Below are positions 26,801 to 38,247 of a stretch of 64,000 bases of DNA, one piece after another. Both the position numbers and the translations under genes were made by a program. Under the pieces are notes generated by a model. The model searched no databases, was not told where the DNA came from, and saw nothing but the letters and a program-made list of their open reading frames with translations. The stretch covers positions 26,473,881-26,537,880 of the forward strand of contig JALJCS010000001.1 in NCBI GenBank assembly GCA_023055355.1, given 5' to 3'. Source of the stretch: Agelaius tricolor. Taxonomy: Eukaryota > Chordata > Aves > Passeriformes > Icteridae. The first letter of the stretch is position 1; every line of letters begins with the position of its first letter.

Positions 26801-28046
26801 TGAGGTGGTTACTCAGTCCACCGTTGGATGGTTTCTGGGTAAGGCAATGGTGTTGCTTTCTTATCTCTTGTCTGAAGACCAGGATTCTGCTTCTTGCTGA
26901 ATCAGTGGGAAAAGCAGAACAGATGTCTTCATTTCAGCACTTTTCTGAAGAACAGTGTTCTGTTATAATACCTTAATCAAATAAAAGAAAAGTGTATCTC
27001 ATGGCTTGCCTAGGAGTTAATAGAATTAATGAGATTACTTTGATGATGAAAAGATGATGTTTGTGTTAAAACATGAACATAAAGTTATGCTAATTTGGTT
27101 TTAATTGAAGTGATTTTTATTTTAATAATCATCTACATGCTGCCAGTTGATTTTAAGTTTTTGTTTCTCTTTTTTGGGGGGGGTGTTTTTCTCTCAAACT
27201 TGGTCAGGGCATATATTTATTTGCATTGCTCTTTTAAAATTTATTGTATGTAAGTCTTTCTTATAGTCACTATGTGATGTACTTTCAAGAAATGATCCTG
27301 CTATTTTCAGAAATTCTTGATAAACACATTATAGTTAATAAATGTTATTTCTTGAAAAACACATTATCATTATTAAAGGCTATTTCCAGAATGAGTTTTA
27401 TAATATCAAGAATCTGATTCTCCACAAGTGCTTTAATTATAAACATTGATGATCTGGTGTTTGACACCACCATAAAAAATACAATGAGGTCCCTTTTCAT
27501 AACCTGAAGACGTCAGAAGGACAGGGATTTGTTTGAAATGTTTTCTTTTAACAATATCATAATATAACTGAATGTAAGGACATGTATCCTCAACTGTCAT
27601 GTTGTGTTGTTTAATTTCTGATGTACACCTCTTAGCTACCTCCAATAAGCTCAGATGAAATGTCCCCAGTTTTTCCAGAGACCTTGCAAGTGGGAGTGTG
27701 GTGTTGCAATACTTGGTAGCTCAGAAAGCAAATGAGCAGGTTTTGCTGTGTAGAACGCTGAACAGGAATGTAAGGAGTGATGGAGAATACTTGGGGAAAT
27801 GCACTGTCACTGGCATTTTTGGTCTGAATATTTTGGTTTGGATTTTTTTGCATATAACTATGATATTTTTTCCTATGTGTCATAATTTTATTGACAGTAT
27901 AACATGAAGGAGTATGAAAAACTTATAAAGGTATTAGATAGTTAGCATAATTAAGTTGTCTATGGTTTAAATCAACTGGCTGAAAGCTTGTAAATGTTAT
28001 TATCTGAATCAGAGAAGCCAGTGGATATAATTGTTAGGCAATTAAA
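23831..28046. other. Non-coding AT-rich sequence, nothing recognised
   Basis: Frames of up to 97 codons (24556-24849) carry no motif. A small A/T hairpin-like cluster lies at about 24430-24480 (CAATATCCTTATATATTG and CAATATATAAAG). No repeat family recognised. Confidence 0.55.
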
Positions 28047-28134
28047 TATTTATCCTTCTGCAGGCTTAGTGAGTTGAATTGGGTTATTGGCCAATAGCAC
28101 TAGTTGAGATAAAATGTTTAGATGCAGAAAAACA
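28047..28134 (+). repeat. 88-bp exact dispersed duplication, copy 1
   Basis: Every base matches 29792-29879, 1745 bp downstream and in the same orientation. The match starts TATTTATCCTTCTGCAGG and ends GATGCAGAAAAACA, and stops abruptly at both ends (28046 A against 29791 T; 28135 T against 29880 A). The segment is not simple sequence and I do not recognise it as a repeat family. Zero divergence implies a recent copying event or an assembly artefact. Confidence 0.95.
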
Positions 28135-29791
28135 TCTAAAAAGCTGACAGAAAAATTTTTCTCAAAAGGCAGCTTTTCCATTTTTTGTGATCATTTGTAT
28201 AGTTCCATAACTGTCCTACAGAGGAGATCTGATAATGCTCACCTGCCTTGATGACAGTTGTGCAGTTCTTTGGTAATTAATAAAATTTTTGAATACTTAC
28301 ACAACCAATACAAAATCATACAATAAAAACAGTTCCCTGTATTATTTGTGTGGTTGAGAAAATTTATTCCCATGCTGAAGATGAATTTTCCGTGGTGAAA
28401 ATCAGAAATGTATGTGCCAGTTTGGCTCCTGGCCCTGCACTCTCACACTGTGCTCAAGTGAAGAAGATGGCATTTTTTTCACTGTTTTCCTGCAGTAACC
28501 AGTAGGGACTGTTAGAGTTTACCACAGGTATACATATTCATGCAAAATTATTCTAAATATTTTAATATTTAGAATATTTAACATTATTAGAAATATTTAA
28601 ATATTTAAATTTTAAATTTTGGGGTTTTTGTATTTTTGCAGTGAAGCAGAGAAAAACTTGTTATTAAAAAATGTGTGTACTTAGTTTAAGTAATTTAAAA
28701 GTTATATGAAATGTGTTACAGAATAGCATTTTGCTTTGTACTATTAAAGTATGCTCTGTGTGACACAGACTTATTAAGCCACTTAAAACTTTATTATCAC
28801 CAGAAACTGAACTCTCTTTAGACTGTCTTTGACTGACAACCAATTGCAAGCATCACAAAGCTGGTGAGGAGAGAGCAAAACATTATTTTGTCTTTCACTG
28901 AAAACATGGCTATAAATTGCACTGAAGGGAAGCTGTGTTCATTTTCTCCAAAAACTCATGGTCTGAAATTGTTACTTCAGTTACTTCAGTTGTTCTCATT
29001 AATGTACATTGGTTTACAGGTGTAATTTTCATTTGATCTGAGTTAGGGAAGCAGATTCTTCATCTCCAGAGGTATTTATTCCACTAAATAGAGCACTTGA
29101 GAAATAATCCAGAATTTTCTTCAAATCCTGAAGTATTTTATAATATTCCTCGTGGAAGTTTTTATAGGTTCTCTTGTAAAAGAAGAGTGTTCACAATACT
29201 AGTGTGATGAAAAATTAAGTTTTGTATTCTTGTTATACTTTATTATTGTCAGATTACTAGGCTATAGTCTGTTAAAACAGACTACTAAAGTAGATTTTTA
29301 AAGTGATGTATATTATATTGAGAAATTTTTCTGTTAAGTAATATTTGATCTTACTTATAGGACTTTTCTTTCTGATAAGTTTTTTTTAAATCTATGTATT
29401 CTTATCTTCTAATTTATCTTTAGTTGTACCACTGTGTCTTGTTCCAGGGTTTGAGCTATATCCAGCAATTAGTCAGAGCTTAGGTGATATACAGAAATAG
29501 GGTGAAATTTTTTAACACAGTATATATGGAGTCTTCAATTAAAATCAGGATCACATTAGATTTCTACATCTTAAATTACAACTAAAATTTAATTAAATTA
29601 TTAAATTTATGATTAATGATAGTCATAAATTCTGTTTGTTGGTATAATGAATAGAATAGAATAATTTTTCATTTCTGGCTGATGGAAATTTGTTGGTCAT
29701 GGTAGTGTATCAATTTGTTTCATGAGAAAATGTTCTTGGTCATGATGGTTGGTAATAGAATTCCCTCTGGTCTCTGATCACATGTGCATAT
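28135..29791. other. Spacer between the two 88-bp copies
   Basis: AT-rich unique sequence. Contains an A/T-rich inverted repeat at 28551-28574 and a 9-bp tandem repeat of GTTACTTCA at about 28971-28988. The rest of this spacer is not repeated nearby, so only the 88-bp segment was copied. Confidence 0.6.
28551..28574. repeat. A/T-rich perfect inverted repeat
   Basis: Arms TTCTAAATATT (28551-28561) and AATATTTAGAA (28564-28574) are exact reverse complements with a 2-nt spacer. It is followed to about 28620 by further ATTTAAATATTT palindromic sequence, so the block may extrude as a cruciform; in DNA this AT-rich chance is also a fair explanation. Confidence 0.8.
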
Positions 29792-29879
29792 TATTTATCC
29801 TTCTGCAGGCTTAGTGAGTTGAATTGGGTTATTGGCCAATAGCACTAGTTGAGATAAAATGTTTAGATGCAGAAAAACA
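29792..29879 (+). repeat. 88-bp exact dispersed duplication, copy 2
   Basis: Identical to 28047-28134. The flanks differ completely from those of copy 1, and no target-site duplication or poly-A tail borders it, so transposition is not indicated. A templated insertion during break repair fits better. Confidence 0.95.
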
Positions 29880-31111
29880 AGCAACTAATTTCTTGTTAAT
29901 TCATCAGGAGGGGTGCAGTGCATATTTCTCTGAGTTATTCCTGTCAAAGATTGTTCTAAATGTAACTGGGTTTAGCAACTGAAAGGCTTCACAGAGCCCT
30001 CTGTTGTCATCTATATGTATATGGAGAAAGTTACAATATGGAGGTAATTTGGGAAATTTCAACAGTTTCAGCAGTCGCAATCTAGAAATTGAACGTGTTG
30101 TGGAAATACAATGTTCCAGTGCACTGCTGCATATATAATGTATGTGCAGCATATGCTGAGGTCTTTTTCAAAACATTTACATTAAACCTGTCAGGTATTT
30201 ATGAATAGCAAAAATTAATTTCCGCCAGTTCTGTCATCAGTTAGAGGAATGGATTTCAGCACAGAAGACTGTCAGTGTTTCCTGCATACCAGAACAGCTC
30301 CCTTCAATGTCATAGAATTACACCAGGTGGCCTGCTAAGAGTCAGCTTAATGTGATTCCAAATGATAGGGTAGAGAATGTGAGGGAATTAAAATAGTATC
30401 ATACTTATGATTTAAAAGGAAGTTAATTACAAGGGCTTGTTAATAAACAAAGAAAAATTCAGAATGTATTATCTGTTGCAGAGCATATCAGTGGTGAATG
30501 TGATACCATAAAAAATAAAATCTAACACTGCATAACTTTACATTGGCTATGAAATATTTAATTAATATGTTGACATGTTTTGCTTATTAATGGATTTTTG
30601 TCTTTGGAAAGAATTATTAAAATGGTAGGTTTAGACTTTGTTTTTGAATGCTGTCTGACAATGCAATTGTAGTTGTAGCCTCTTTATTTCTTGTTTGCTT
30701 CTTTCATGCGAATACAAAACCAACTGAATGTGGTCTGTGTTTTGCAATTAGAAGATTTATTCAGTTGGTATAAAGTAGTTGAACACCAGTATATAGGACA
30801 TTTTATTAATTATTGCCTGGTTTTCCATTATCTGAAAATTGATTATGTAAAATTGCCATGGTAAATGTTACTTAACAAGTTAAACCTGAATGATTTGTTA
30901 CTGTCTTACTTGTTACATAATTTTCCCAGTGTACTTGCCTGTACTGCTCCATGGCTGCTGGAGATACGAATTCAGAGAATATTAAAGTTGGTTGGGTTTT
31001 TTATTTTCTTGAAAGGTAGTTCCTGTAACTGGGGAAAGATATGGTGTACTTTGCCTTTATAGACTATAGAGTGAGTAAATATATGTGACCTTGTTTTTCA
31101 GTTTCCAAATG
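29880..31111. other. Non-coding AT-rich sequence, nothing recognised
   Basis: No repeat family or exon recognised. An 18-mer at 30193-30210 (AGGTATTTATGAATAGCA) recurs inside the hairpin at 63129-63146. Confidence 0.6.
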
Positions 31112-31149
31112 AAAAAAACCCAAACCCAAACAAACAACCAAAACAAAAC
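31112..31149 (-). repeat. A/C-only low-complexity tract
   Basis: All 38 bases are A or C on the plus strand, so the minus strand is T/G-only like the three longer tracts here. Confidence 0.85.
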
Positions 31150-31429
31150 TGTAGGCAAGCTTATTCCTATTTTCATGTATCCTGTCTAGATACAATGAAA
31201 AAAAGACCCATCTGCATGGATATAGCAGTTAAAGGACTTTCAGTGTATTACAGAATTTCTTACTTATTTTACAAATAGTCAGTTGAAGAAAATTGCTTCT
31301 TTTTTGAACATGAATCATATTTTTTTTCTTAAAAATGTTAATATGTGTGTTTTGTACAAATTAAACTTGGCAGCTATAGCTTCATCTTAAAATTTAACCT
31401 TTGTGCTCTAACTTTTTTGCCTTTGCTCT

Positions 31430-31448
31430 AACCCCTTTTTAAGGGGTT
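31430..31448. repeat. Short perfect inverted repeat
   Basis: AACCCCTT (31430-31437) and AAGGGGTT (31441-31448) flank TTT, followed by a T run. It resembles a bacterial terminator in form only; in this setting that reading has no meaning. Confidence 0.75.
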
Positions 31449-31449
31449 T

Positions 31450-34060
31450 TTTTGCCACTTAGAGGGAAAAATGGTTTGGAAATTCTTTTTATCTTCAATA
31501 CTTCATGCAACTTAAAAATGTCCAAGAAACTGGAAAAAAGCCTGAACAAGTGTCAAAGAATATGCCAGAGCAAAATGTATGTCTTCCCTTATATTCACCA
31601 AATATAAAAATGAGCTCCCAAAAACTTTATGCAGAAAGTAGGAAGTGTGGAAATATTTAATGGCTATGAGTAATTTAAAAAATCTGGTTGGAAAATAAAA
31701 AAATAAAAAGCACTTTGAATTAATTATTTCAGCAAAACCACACATTTGAATTAATATTGCAAGCATATTAAATAAGTGTAAAGCTGTGTTTTAGTAGACG
31801 TCCATTTTTGCAAACCTTTGAAGTTAAATGTATGTTACCAGTTATATGTTTTAATAGACATGCCTATTTATTAAGCCTATTGATTCTTCATTGGCTGTAA
31901 TCTATTTACAGTTTTCTAGCTTTCAAATGATAATGTCTTCAAGGTAGTGCTTGCCAAAATTTTGCTTACTCAACTGAAGACAAGTGAGGTTGCCTGGAAG
32001 CAACTTGGAAATTTACTTTTAGCTAAGACTGCTAAGCTTGAAGAGGGAGCATAAATATTGCTATGGAGTTAAGTGGTTAATGTGCTGAAATACAGACCAG
32101 GGATTTTGCCTCAGTCATATTTATGGTTGGTCTCTACTTTGGTGCAGAGCAGAGGCAGGTTCTTTGCCCCTCAGAGCTGCTTGTGCTTACTTGGTGTCAA
32201 TAGAGCTCATAGTGCTCTGACTGGCCAGCCTGGGAAACAAGAGCCTTACAGCCATAAAGAGCTGCTTGCTAAATCATCCCCCAAATATCTCCAGATCTTC
32301 ATTAGGTTTTCTGTCCTATCCTGCATATCTAATACTGTAATAATCTGAGACTGTGGTTTTTGGGACTGATCTGATCACAAGTTTGCCACTCTCTGGATTT
32401 CCAAACCCTGCATCTCACCAATAGTCCATCTCTCTGCTGTCTCTGTGGTGGCTGGATCTTGCTATGAGACAAATAATTTAAATGAGAGAGAAATAATTTG
32501 CTTGTTTTGTTTGGTTGTTTTATTTTGGCATGGATTTGCTCTTTGTTAATGAATTGAGTTGGCTTACAGTGGGATGAACACGATGAGCTTCAGAGGATAG
32601 AGTCAGCAGAGAGCAGGAAAGGAGAAAAGCTGAAGGATGGGTTGGAGGGGGGAAGGATCTCCCTTAGTAAGTAGCAGTGATCTACCACCACTGCTCACTC
32701 ACAGTACTCAACCCAGAGAGAGTTATTTCATGTTACAACTGAACTGCTCTGTGAGTTTCTCCTAGAACGCTGTTATTCCTGCTCCTCATACTATCAACAT
32801 GTGCCCTCTCTCCCTTCATCCCTACCTGATGTAAACCCAAAGAGAGTAAGTTCTGGGAACTTGATGTGCAAAAGAATTAATTGGTGGTCCAAACACCACC
32901 ACAAAAAGCAAGCTTTTGGCTTGCTCTATCTTAGTATGTATCTGTGTGGGCAGAAATGTCTGTTGGAAAGGAGAGAGAACCAGTACTGCTGTTTGTGTGA
33001 TGATACCACCTTAGATTAGTTGAAGCCAGTGATGAGATAAAACACTGGATATTTTCCATAGTAGTGATAGTCACTAGACCAAGTAATTAAGATGAATTCC
33101 TCAAGAGCATTCTTGATGGGAGTATATTCACTAAGGGAGAATATTTAATCTAGAGTCGTCTCCTGAAAATATTGAAATAATTTTCCTATCAGAAATCTAT
33201 TCTAGATGTTTCCTATTTTTTTTCTTGCTACAGTAGTCACAATTGCAGGACAGAGAAGGTAAAAAAAACTGGCTCTGTTAGCATCAAAATGTCCAATATG
33301 TGTCATAGAAGCTACCGCTGTGTTCAACAATTTATGGTTAACTTATTTAAGATTTGTTTCTGACTTTAAATTTTATGTATTTAATGAAGTAATTAATTTT
33401 AAAATTAACTGACATTGGCATCCTATTTAGATTTTAAGTAATTCCAAATACAATATATTGTTTGTGTATTTTGGTGCCTTCTTTTGGAATTATTTATCCA
33501 TGAATAACTGTATCTTAGGTTCTCAAGCAGTTTCTTTATAATTTTAAATCATCACTTATCTTTTTTTAAAAAAATGTGGTTTATTGAAACCATTAATTTT
33601 CAAGTCTATTATTTGTAATTACCATCCTTTATTGAGTTCCTGTGTCCTATATAAGCATCAAATAGTATATTTAGATTTGTGATTTGATTGCTGATTTTTC
33701 TGAAAGAGAATACACAATACAGGGAATACAGTATACAGGGATATTATCTAGGAACAGTTTTCTCTTTACAGACATCCTAATTACTGTTCAGATATCCAAA
33801 GCAAACGTTAAATGTAGGTTTTTCTTTATAGACATTTTCTTAATGGTGTCCTGGATTTTGGAAAATTGCCTATTTTAACTTCACAATAACAAAAATTGTA
33901 ACATGTTTGAAAAAATCATGTATAGCTGAGTTGAAGTGGATTCAGATTATTGAAAATGCATTTGAGTATTTATTTGTTAATTTAAAAGCACTCCTTTTGG
34001 CCAAGGTGGTCAAATCAACATTAAGAAAAGATAATATTTGATATTAGTTGATGAGAACTT
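31450..34060. other. Non-coding AT-rich sequence, nothing recognised
   Basis: Contains a GC-richer patch at about 32100-32800 with a 91-codon frame (32073-32348) lacking any motif, and two splice-acceptor-like strings at about 33760-33832 with no exon attached. Confidence 0.55.
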
Positions 34061-34145
34061 GGTATAGTTTAGAATATGGAATAGTTTTAGTACAGTGTAA
34101 TATAGAATTATACTATATTTGGTATGGTATAGCATAGACTTTAGT
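34061..34145 (+). repeat. Degenerate TATAGAAT-like repeat
   Basis: Variants of GTATAG, TATAGAAT and GGTATGG recur loosely. The motif resembles the octamer tail of CR1 (ATTCTATG on the minus strand), and a CR1 3' end begins 64 bp to the right, so this may be a decayed, expanded tail. That link is inference. Confidence 0.4.
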
Positions 34146-34208
34146 ATAATTTCCTCCATCCAAATAAATGTTCAATTTTAGAGTGGACTTTACTGTTTTG
34201 AGTACGAT

Positions 34209-34310
34209 ATAGAATCATAGAATGGTTTGGATTAGATTGGAAGTGACCTCAAGGATCATCTGACTTCAACCCTCTGCCATGAACAGCAGGGCCATTCAGT
34301 GTCTGGGATT
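34209..34310 (-). mobile_element. CR1 LINE 3' terminus
   Basis: ATAGAATCATAGAATGG at 34209 is the reverse complement of the CR1 3' tail. It is followed by GGAAGTGACCTCAAGGATCATC and CAACCCTCTGCCATG, matching the terminal 3' UTR of avian CR1 (GGAAGGGACCTTAAAGATCATC type). Similarity fades after about 34300. It is a short 5'-truncated minus-strand copy with no coding part, and its intact tail makes it the most recognisable CR1 insertion end in the window. Confidence 0.82.
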
Positions 34311-34334
34311 TCCTGGGTACAACTGTTTCCTTAG

Positions 34335-34351
34335 TATATATATATATATAT
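34335..34351 (+). repeat. TA microsatellite
   Basis: About 8.5 TA units between AG and GTTTG. Confidence 0.9.
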
Positions 34352-35039
34352 GTTTGTTTGTCCTTTTACTTAGATTTTCTGTTACAAGTAAATCTATCAT
34401 ATTGTAAACTGATCTAATAATTACTAATGTTTCACTTTAGAGAGAGTGATGGGAAAGGATAAAAAGGGAAAAAATGGCTTTTCTGTCCTCAACCCACATG
34501 TAATATTCCACTGTCACTTTCCATGACTTGATGCTAGATTTTTTTCGTAGCTGAGGAAAAATTATAAAATGTCAGCCTGTATGAACTCACAGTCTTATGA
34601 AGTCCTGAAATACATTTTCATTAAATAAAATGCTGCTGGTGATGGCAAAGTATGAAAGAATAGAATTTAAAGAATTTGAGCATTATTTGGAATTCAGGAT
34701 GTGTTTCTAACAATCATAGACACAGAAAGTTACCTTGTCTTATTCAGATCATCTGAATTGTCATAGACCTCTTAGTTTTATTGGGTTTTGTCTGTTGCTT
34801 ATAGTATTCATTAGCTTAATTAGCACCAATATTTATTTAAACAGATTCTTAAGACCAGCAGTATGGTGTTCGAGCAAGCTAGATATATGGCTTTGGTCAA
34901 GTGCATGTTCAAAGTCTGACTTTTAGCACTAAAAAGGTCTTTAGTGGGCCTGCACATTCTGCTGTCCTTGTCATGGTCATCCCAACCTTTAAAATTTATT
35001 TTCAGTGGTGAACTTTTTTGTGTGATGCTTCTCTTCTGA
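34352..35039. other. Non-coding AT-rich sequence, nothing recognised
   Basis: An 82-codon minus frame (34820-35068) lies just 3' of the 35065-35274 frame on that strand, in another phase. No motif recognised. Confidence 0.5.
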
Positions 35040-35064
35040 GATACATATCGTGCTAGGCTCAGCC

Positions 35065-35274
35065 TCATTCTGCCATGACCGTTTCCATCATCCCAAGTAC
35101 TTGATCTGTTTCACGTTTTATGGGATCGATAAATCTCATCCCTAAAGAGTCCAGCAGCCCTTTGATTCCTGACCTGACATTTGCTAATGCTATTCCTGAT
35201 GACCTGCCAGTACGGATCTTCAGAACTGCAGTCTGTGTTTGACAACACTCATAATATGAATCAATATTTAGCAT
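35065..35274 (-). other. Unrecognised minus-strand reading frame with retained CpGs
   Basis: A 69-codon frame (ATG to TGA) whose last two-thirds reads like an ordinary amphipathic protein segment (GIKGLLDSLGMRF, then IKRETDQVLGMMETVM). The stretch 35075-35215 keeps four CpGs (ACCG, ACG, ATCGAT, TACGG), more than its surroundings, and the opposite strand is closed by stops. An AG in CAAACACAG at about 35233 could be an acceptor. I do not recognise the protein. It could be a lone exon, a fragment of an old transposable element or retrocopy, or chance. It is far too short to call a gene. Confidence 0.2.
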
Positions 35275-38161
35275 TCAGTAAGTGAGCTGGGGAGTCATTT
35301 TATTGCTGCAAAAGTCTACATTGCCCCTGGGCAGCTGTCAGAAATGGGTAGTTATTAATAGCCCTCTGTTTTCTCTTAGCATAGTCAGTAGGGGTCAGCC
35401 ATGAAATGATTTAATCAGTTTATGATATCTGTGACAAAGAGCACTTAAAATGTAATCACAAAATTTAAGTAGAAGTGTCCCTGGGCTGTTGGAATGTTTT
35501 CCTTGCTTAATTTTCTCAGAAGTTAATGTAGTACACCAGAAGACTGAACAAGTAAAAAAAGCTGGGTTTAAAGTTCTTTTTGCTCTTCTGTCTTACTCCC
35601 CATGTGTCTGAGTGCAGTGTTTTTATGGGAGGTGAGTGTGGTAATATTAAAGTGAGGTAAATATTAACTTGTCTTTTTGAGGCAAGTTCATTGCTTCAAA
35701 ACCCTTTCCACTTGATCATGGTGACTGTATTGGTATGAAAACTTTGTGTAGGGATGAGGTATTTCCACATCTGAAAAGGAGGAGGAAGAGTCCTAGACTT
35801 TCTCTTCAGATCTTTTAGAAACGTTGAAATACTCATGGGATAAATGTAACATGTTTTTGAGCAATTTAGTTTTCTGTGACTGCATTTGCCACAGGTCTTG
35901 CTGAGCTTGGCAGCGTCATAACACTTGTGTTTCCATGTCTGTTGGTCATCTGGTTTGGAAGAGAGTTGTCAGTGTGTCAAGTACAAACAAGCTTGTTTCA
36001 CTATGGATTCTCCCTTTTTTCTTTCACTTTAATCTGCAAGTGTTGTGAATTGGTTGACAATTTCACTGTGTTTATCTCTAAGTTTCCTCCTATTCATCTT
36101 GCAATATCCTGAGGCAAAGTTTAAGGTTTTGCACCACCATTCAGTCCTTTTCTAAAGGCTTCTCCAAGTGGTACTTGCCAGTCAACCTTTGCAGTGCTTT
36201 AAGGAGCAAAGCTGATATTTTTCTTTCTTTTACAGTAGCTGTTTCCTTACATGTAACATTGAGGCTGAGTCCTTGACTTTCAGAATGGTTGTATGAAGTT
36301 ATTCTGTAATACAGCTGCAATATATGCACTGATTCTGCCAGTAACTTAAGATAAAGAAAGCTGTTTTGTGAGCAGCTCTTTCCTGGGACATGTTAAAGCA
36401 CATTTACAAGCTTCTCTCATATATTCAGATAGATTTTCTGCATTCTTCTTGTAGAGAATATCTGCTTCTCTATGGTAGAATATTGTCTTTGCCTGGTATG
36501 TTTCCAAGTTTTATGTGCAGCATTGAATGCAGATTTTCTGCTGGCAGTAATAATCATCAGGATCAGGGTGCTGGGGTAGGGATAGGAGACTGCAGTTTAG
36601 TTTAAAAAGTTTCAGAATCAATACATTTCAGGAAAATTTGAGTGTGAATGACTCTTACCAGCTATCTGGCCAAGGCATCTTATGGTGGAGAAAAGTCTTT
36701 TTAGGCACAGTCTTTAACACACTAGTCATTGTGGCATTAATAATGATAAAGAATTTTGTCCATTTTAAATAATGTCCATCATTATGAAGTTGCTTCTCTT
36801 AATATTTTGGAGCTAACAGTAGTAATTTTTTCTTTATTTTCTCTTGTTGAGTAAAGTACTCTCTGCCTGTTACCTTTGCAAGAGCTGATCAGTGGAAATG
36901 ACCCCTCTCAGATGACTACGCTACATTTACCAGAGTGTTTTTTACAGAATACTGTAAATTTGCTGAATGTTATTTAAAGGGGAATTCTGCTGCCAGTTAC
37001 TATTACACATCACCCTCCTGTCTCATCATCTAGAGATGCAAATGCTGTAGTTGCTGCACAGAGGTATCTCTCCTAAGCTCAAAATGTTGCAGCTCAGACT
37101 TTTAATTCTGGAGTTACTTTGAATCCTTAGGGAACAGAAAAGCTACAGGCAGTCCCTTATATCAAATGCTGAGATGTTCCCTATTCAGACAACTCTTTAA
37201 ATTTCATAATTGATATTTACTCATTTCATAGGAGCAAAAACTGTGTCAATATTCTCTTTTGTAAATTGGAGACAAATTTCAGCAGATATGGTGCATGTTC
37301 ATAAACTGTAAAATACAAACTAAATTTTAGTAGTCATTCTTTGGTAATGTGGAAACTGTTCTGATGGGTTTTGAAGTCAGTAGCAGTCTCCATTGCAGTT
37401 AACTTTGTAATGCTGTGATTGAGAGTACTTATACATGACAGATATTTTTAAATACAAATGCCTGATTGAGATGAGGGTTAGTGGTACTTTGAAAATTTTA
37501 TGAAGTTTACTTTTGCTGCTCTGGGCAAAATGTCTGACTTTTGAGCATGTAAATTAGTTTGCCTTCTTCAATTTAGAGTGCCATGCCTTGGTTTTTCTTT
37601 TGGTCTATTACACTTTTTCTCTTTTAGTTTTGTATTCTTTTGGTTATAAATGGGTTTAAGAAGTGCACTTCTACACATGCCCTTGTCACATATGCAGTAT
37701 CTATTTGATTGTATTTTGAATTTTCTTGTTAGTCATGCAAACCACAATGATTTACTGCTAATTCTATTTCACAGGAAATCTTTTTAGTATTATAAAAATA
37801 ATATTAGTATCTGGAGCATGTAATTTATTTTTTAGCTTGACGTAGTTTTTTTTCATTAAACATTTTCTGCTAAAAGTAGGAGTTCAGTAGCCCATAAATT
37901 GACACTATGGATTTGCTTATCTCCAGGATAATTCTAGTAGCCACTAGGTGATCAAGCATCTTCAGCAAAAACATTTTCTTCCCATGCTGCACCTGTGTGA
38001 GTGCAACATCCCTCACAGGTATGTTCTAGTGTCTTGCTAGCATTGTGCTATGTACCAAGTGTGCATCTGCTTGCAAAGAGGGACAGAAATCCTGCACTGT
38101 GTTTAAAAAATATCAAAATAAAAAATTACTTCCTGTTTTCAGTAAGAGCTCTTAGTAATGC
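35275..38161. other. Non-coding AT-rich sequence, nothing recognised
   Basis: Frames up to 78 codons without motifs. The part at 36880-37100 is complex and free of simple repeats but shows no diagnostic feature. Confidence 0.55.
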
Positions 38162-38247
38162 CACCCAATATTCTTTCTTTCTGTTTGTTTTTTTTCTTTT
38201 GTTTCCCTTTTAAATTTTTTTCTCCTTTTTCTTTTTTTTTTTTTTTT
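38162..38247 (+). repeat. T/C-rich tract ending in T16
   Basis: A pyrimidine-rich run (TTCTTTCTTTCTG, then TTTTTTCTTTTG) leads into T16 at 38232-38247. Simple sequence. Confidence 0.85.

Noticed and set aside
31430..31448. Hairpin plus T run resembling a rho-independent terminator
   Set aside because: The window is vertebrate DNA with no gene ending here, so the bacterial signal is meaningless.
33760..33832. Two strong splice-acceptor-like strings (TTTTCTCTTTACAG and TTTTTCTTTATAG)
   Set aside because: No open frame or donor follows either; pyrimidine-rich AG sites are common in this sequence.
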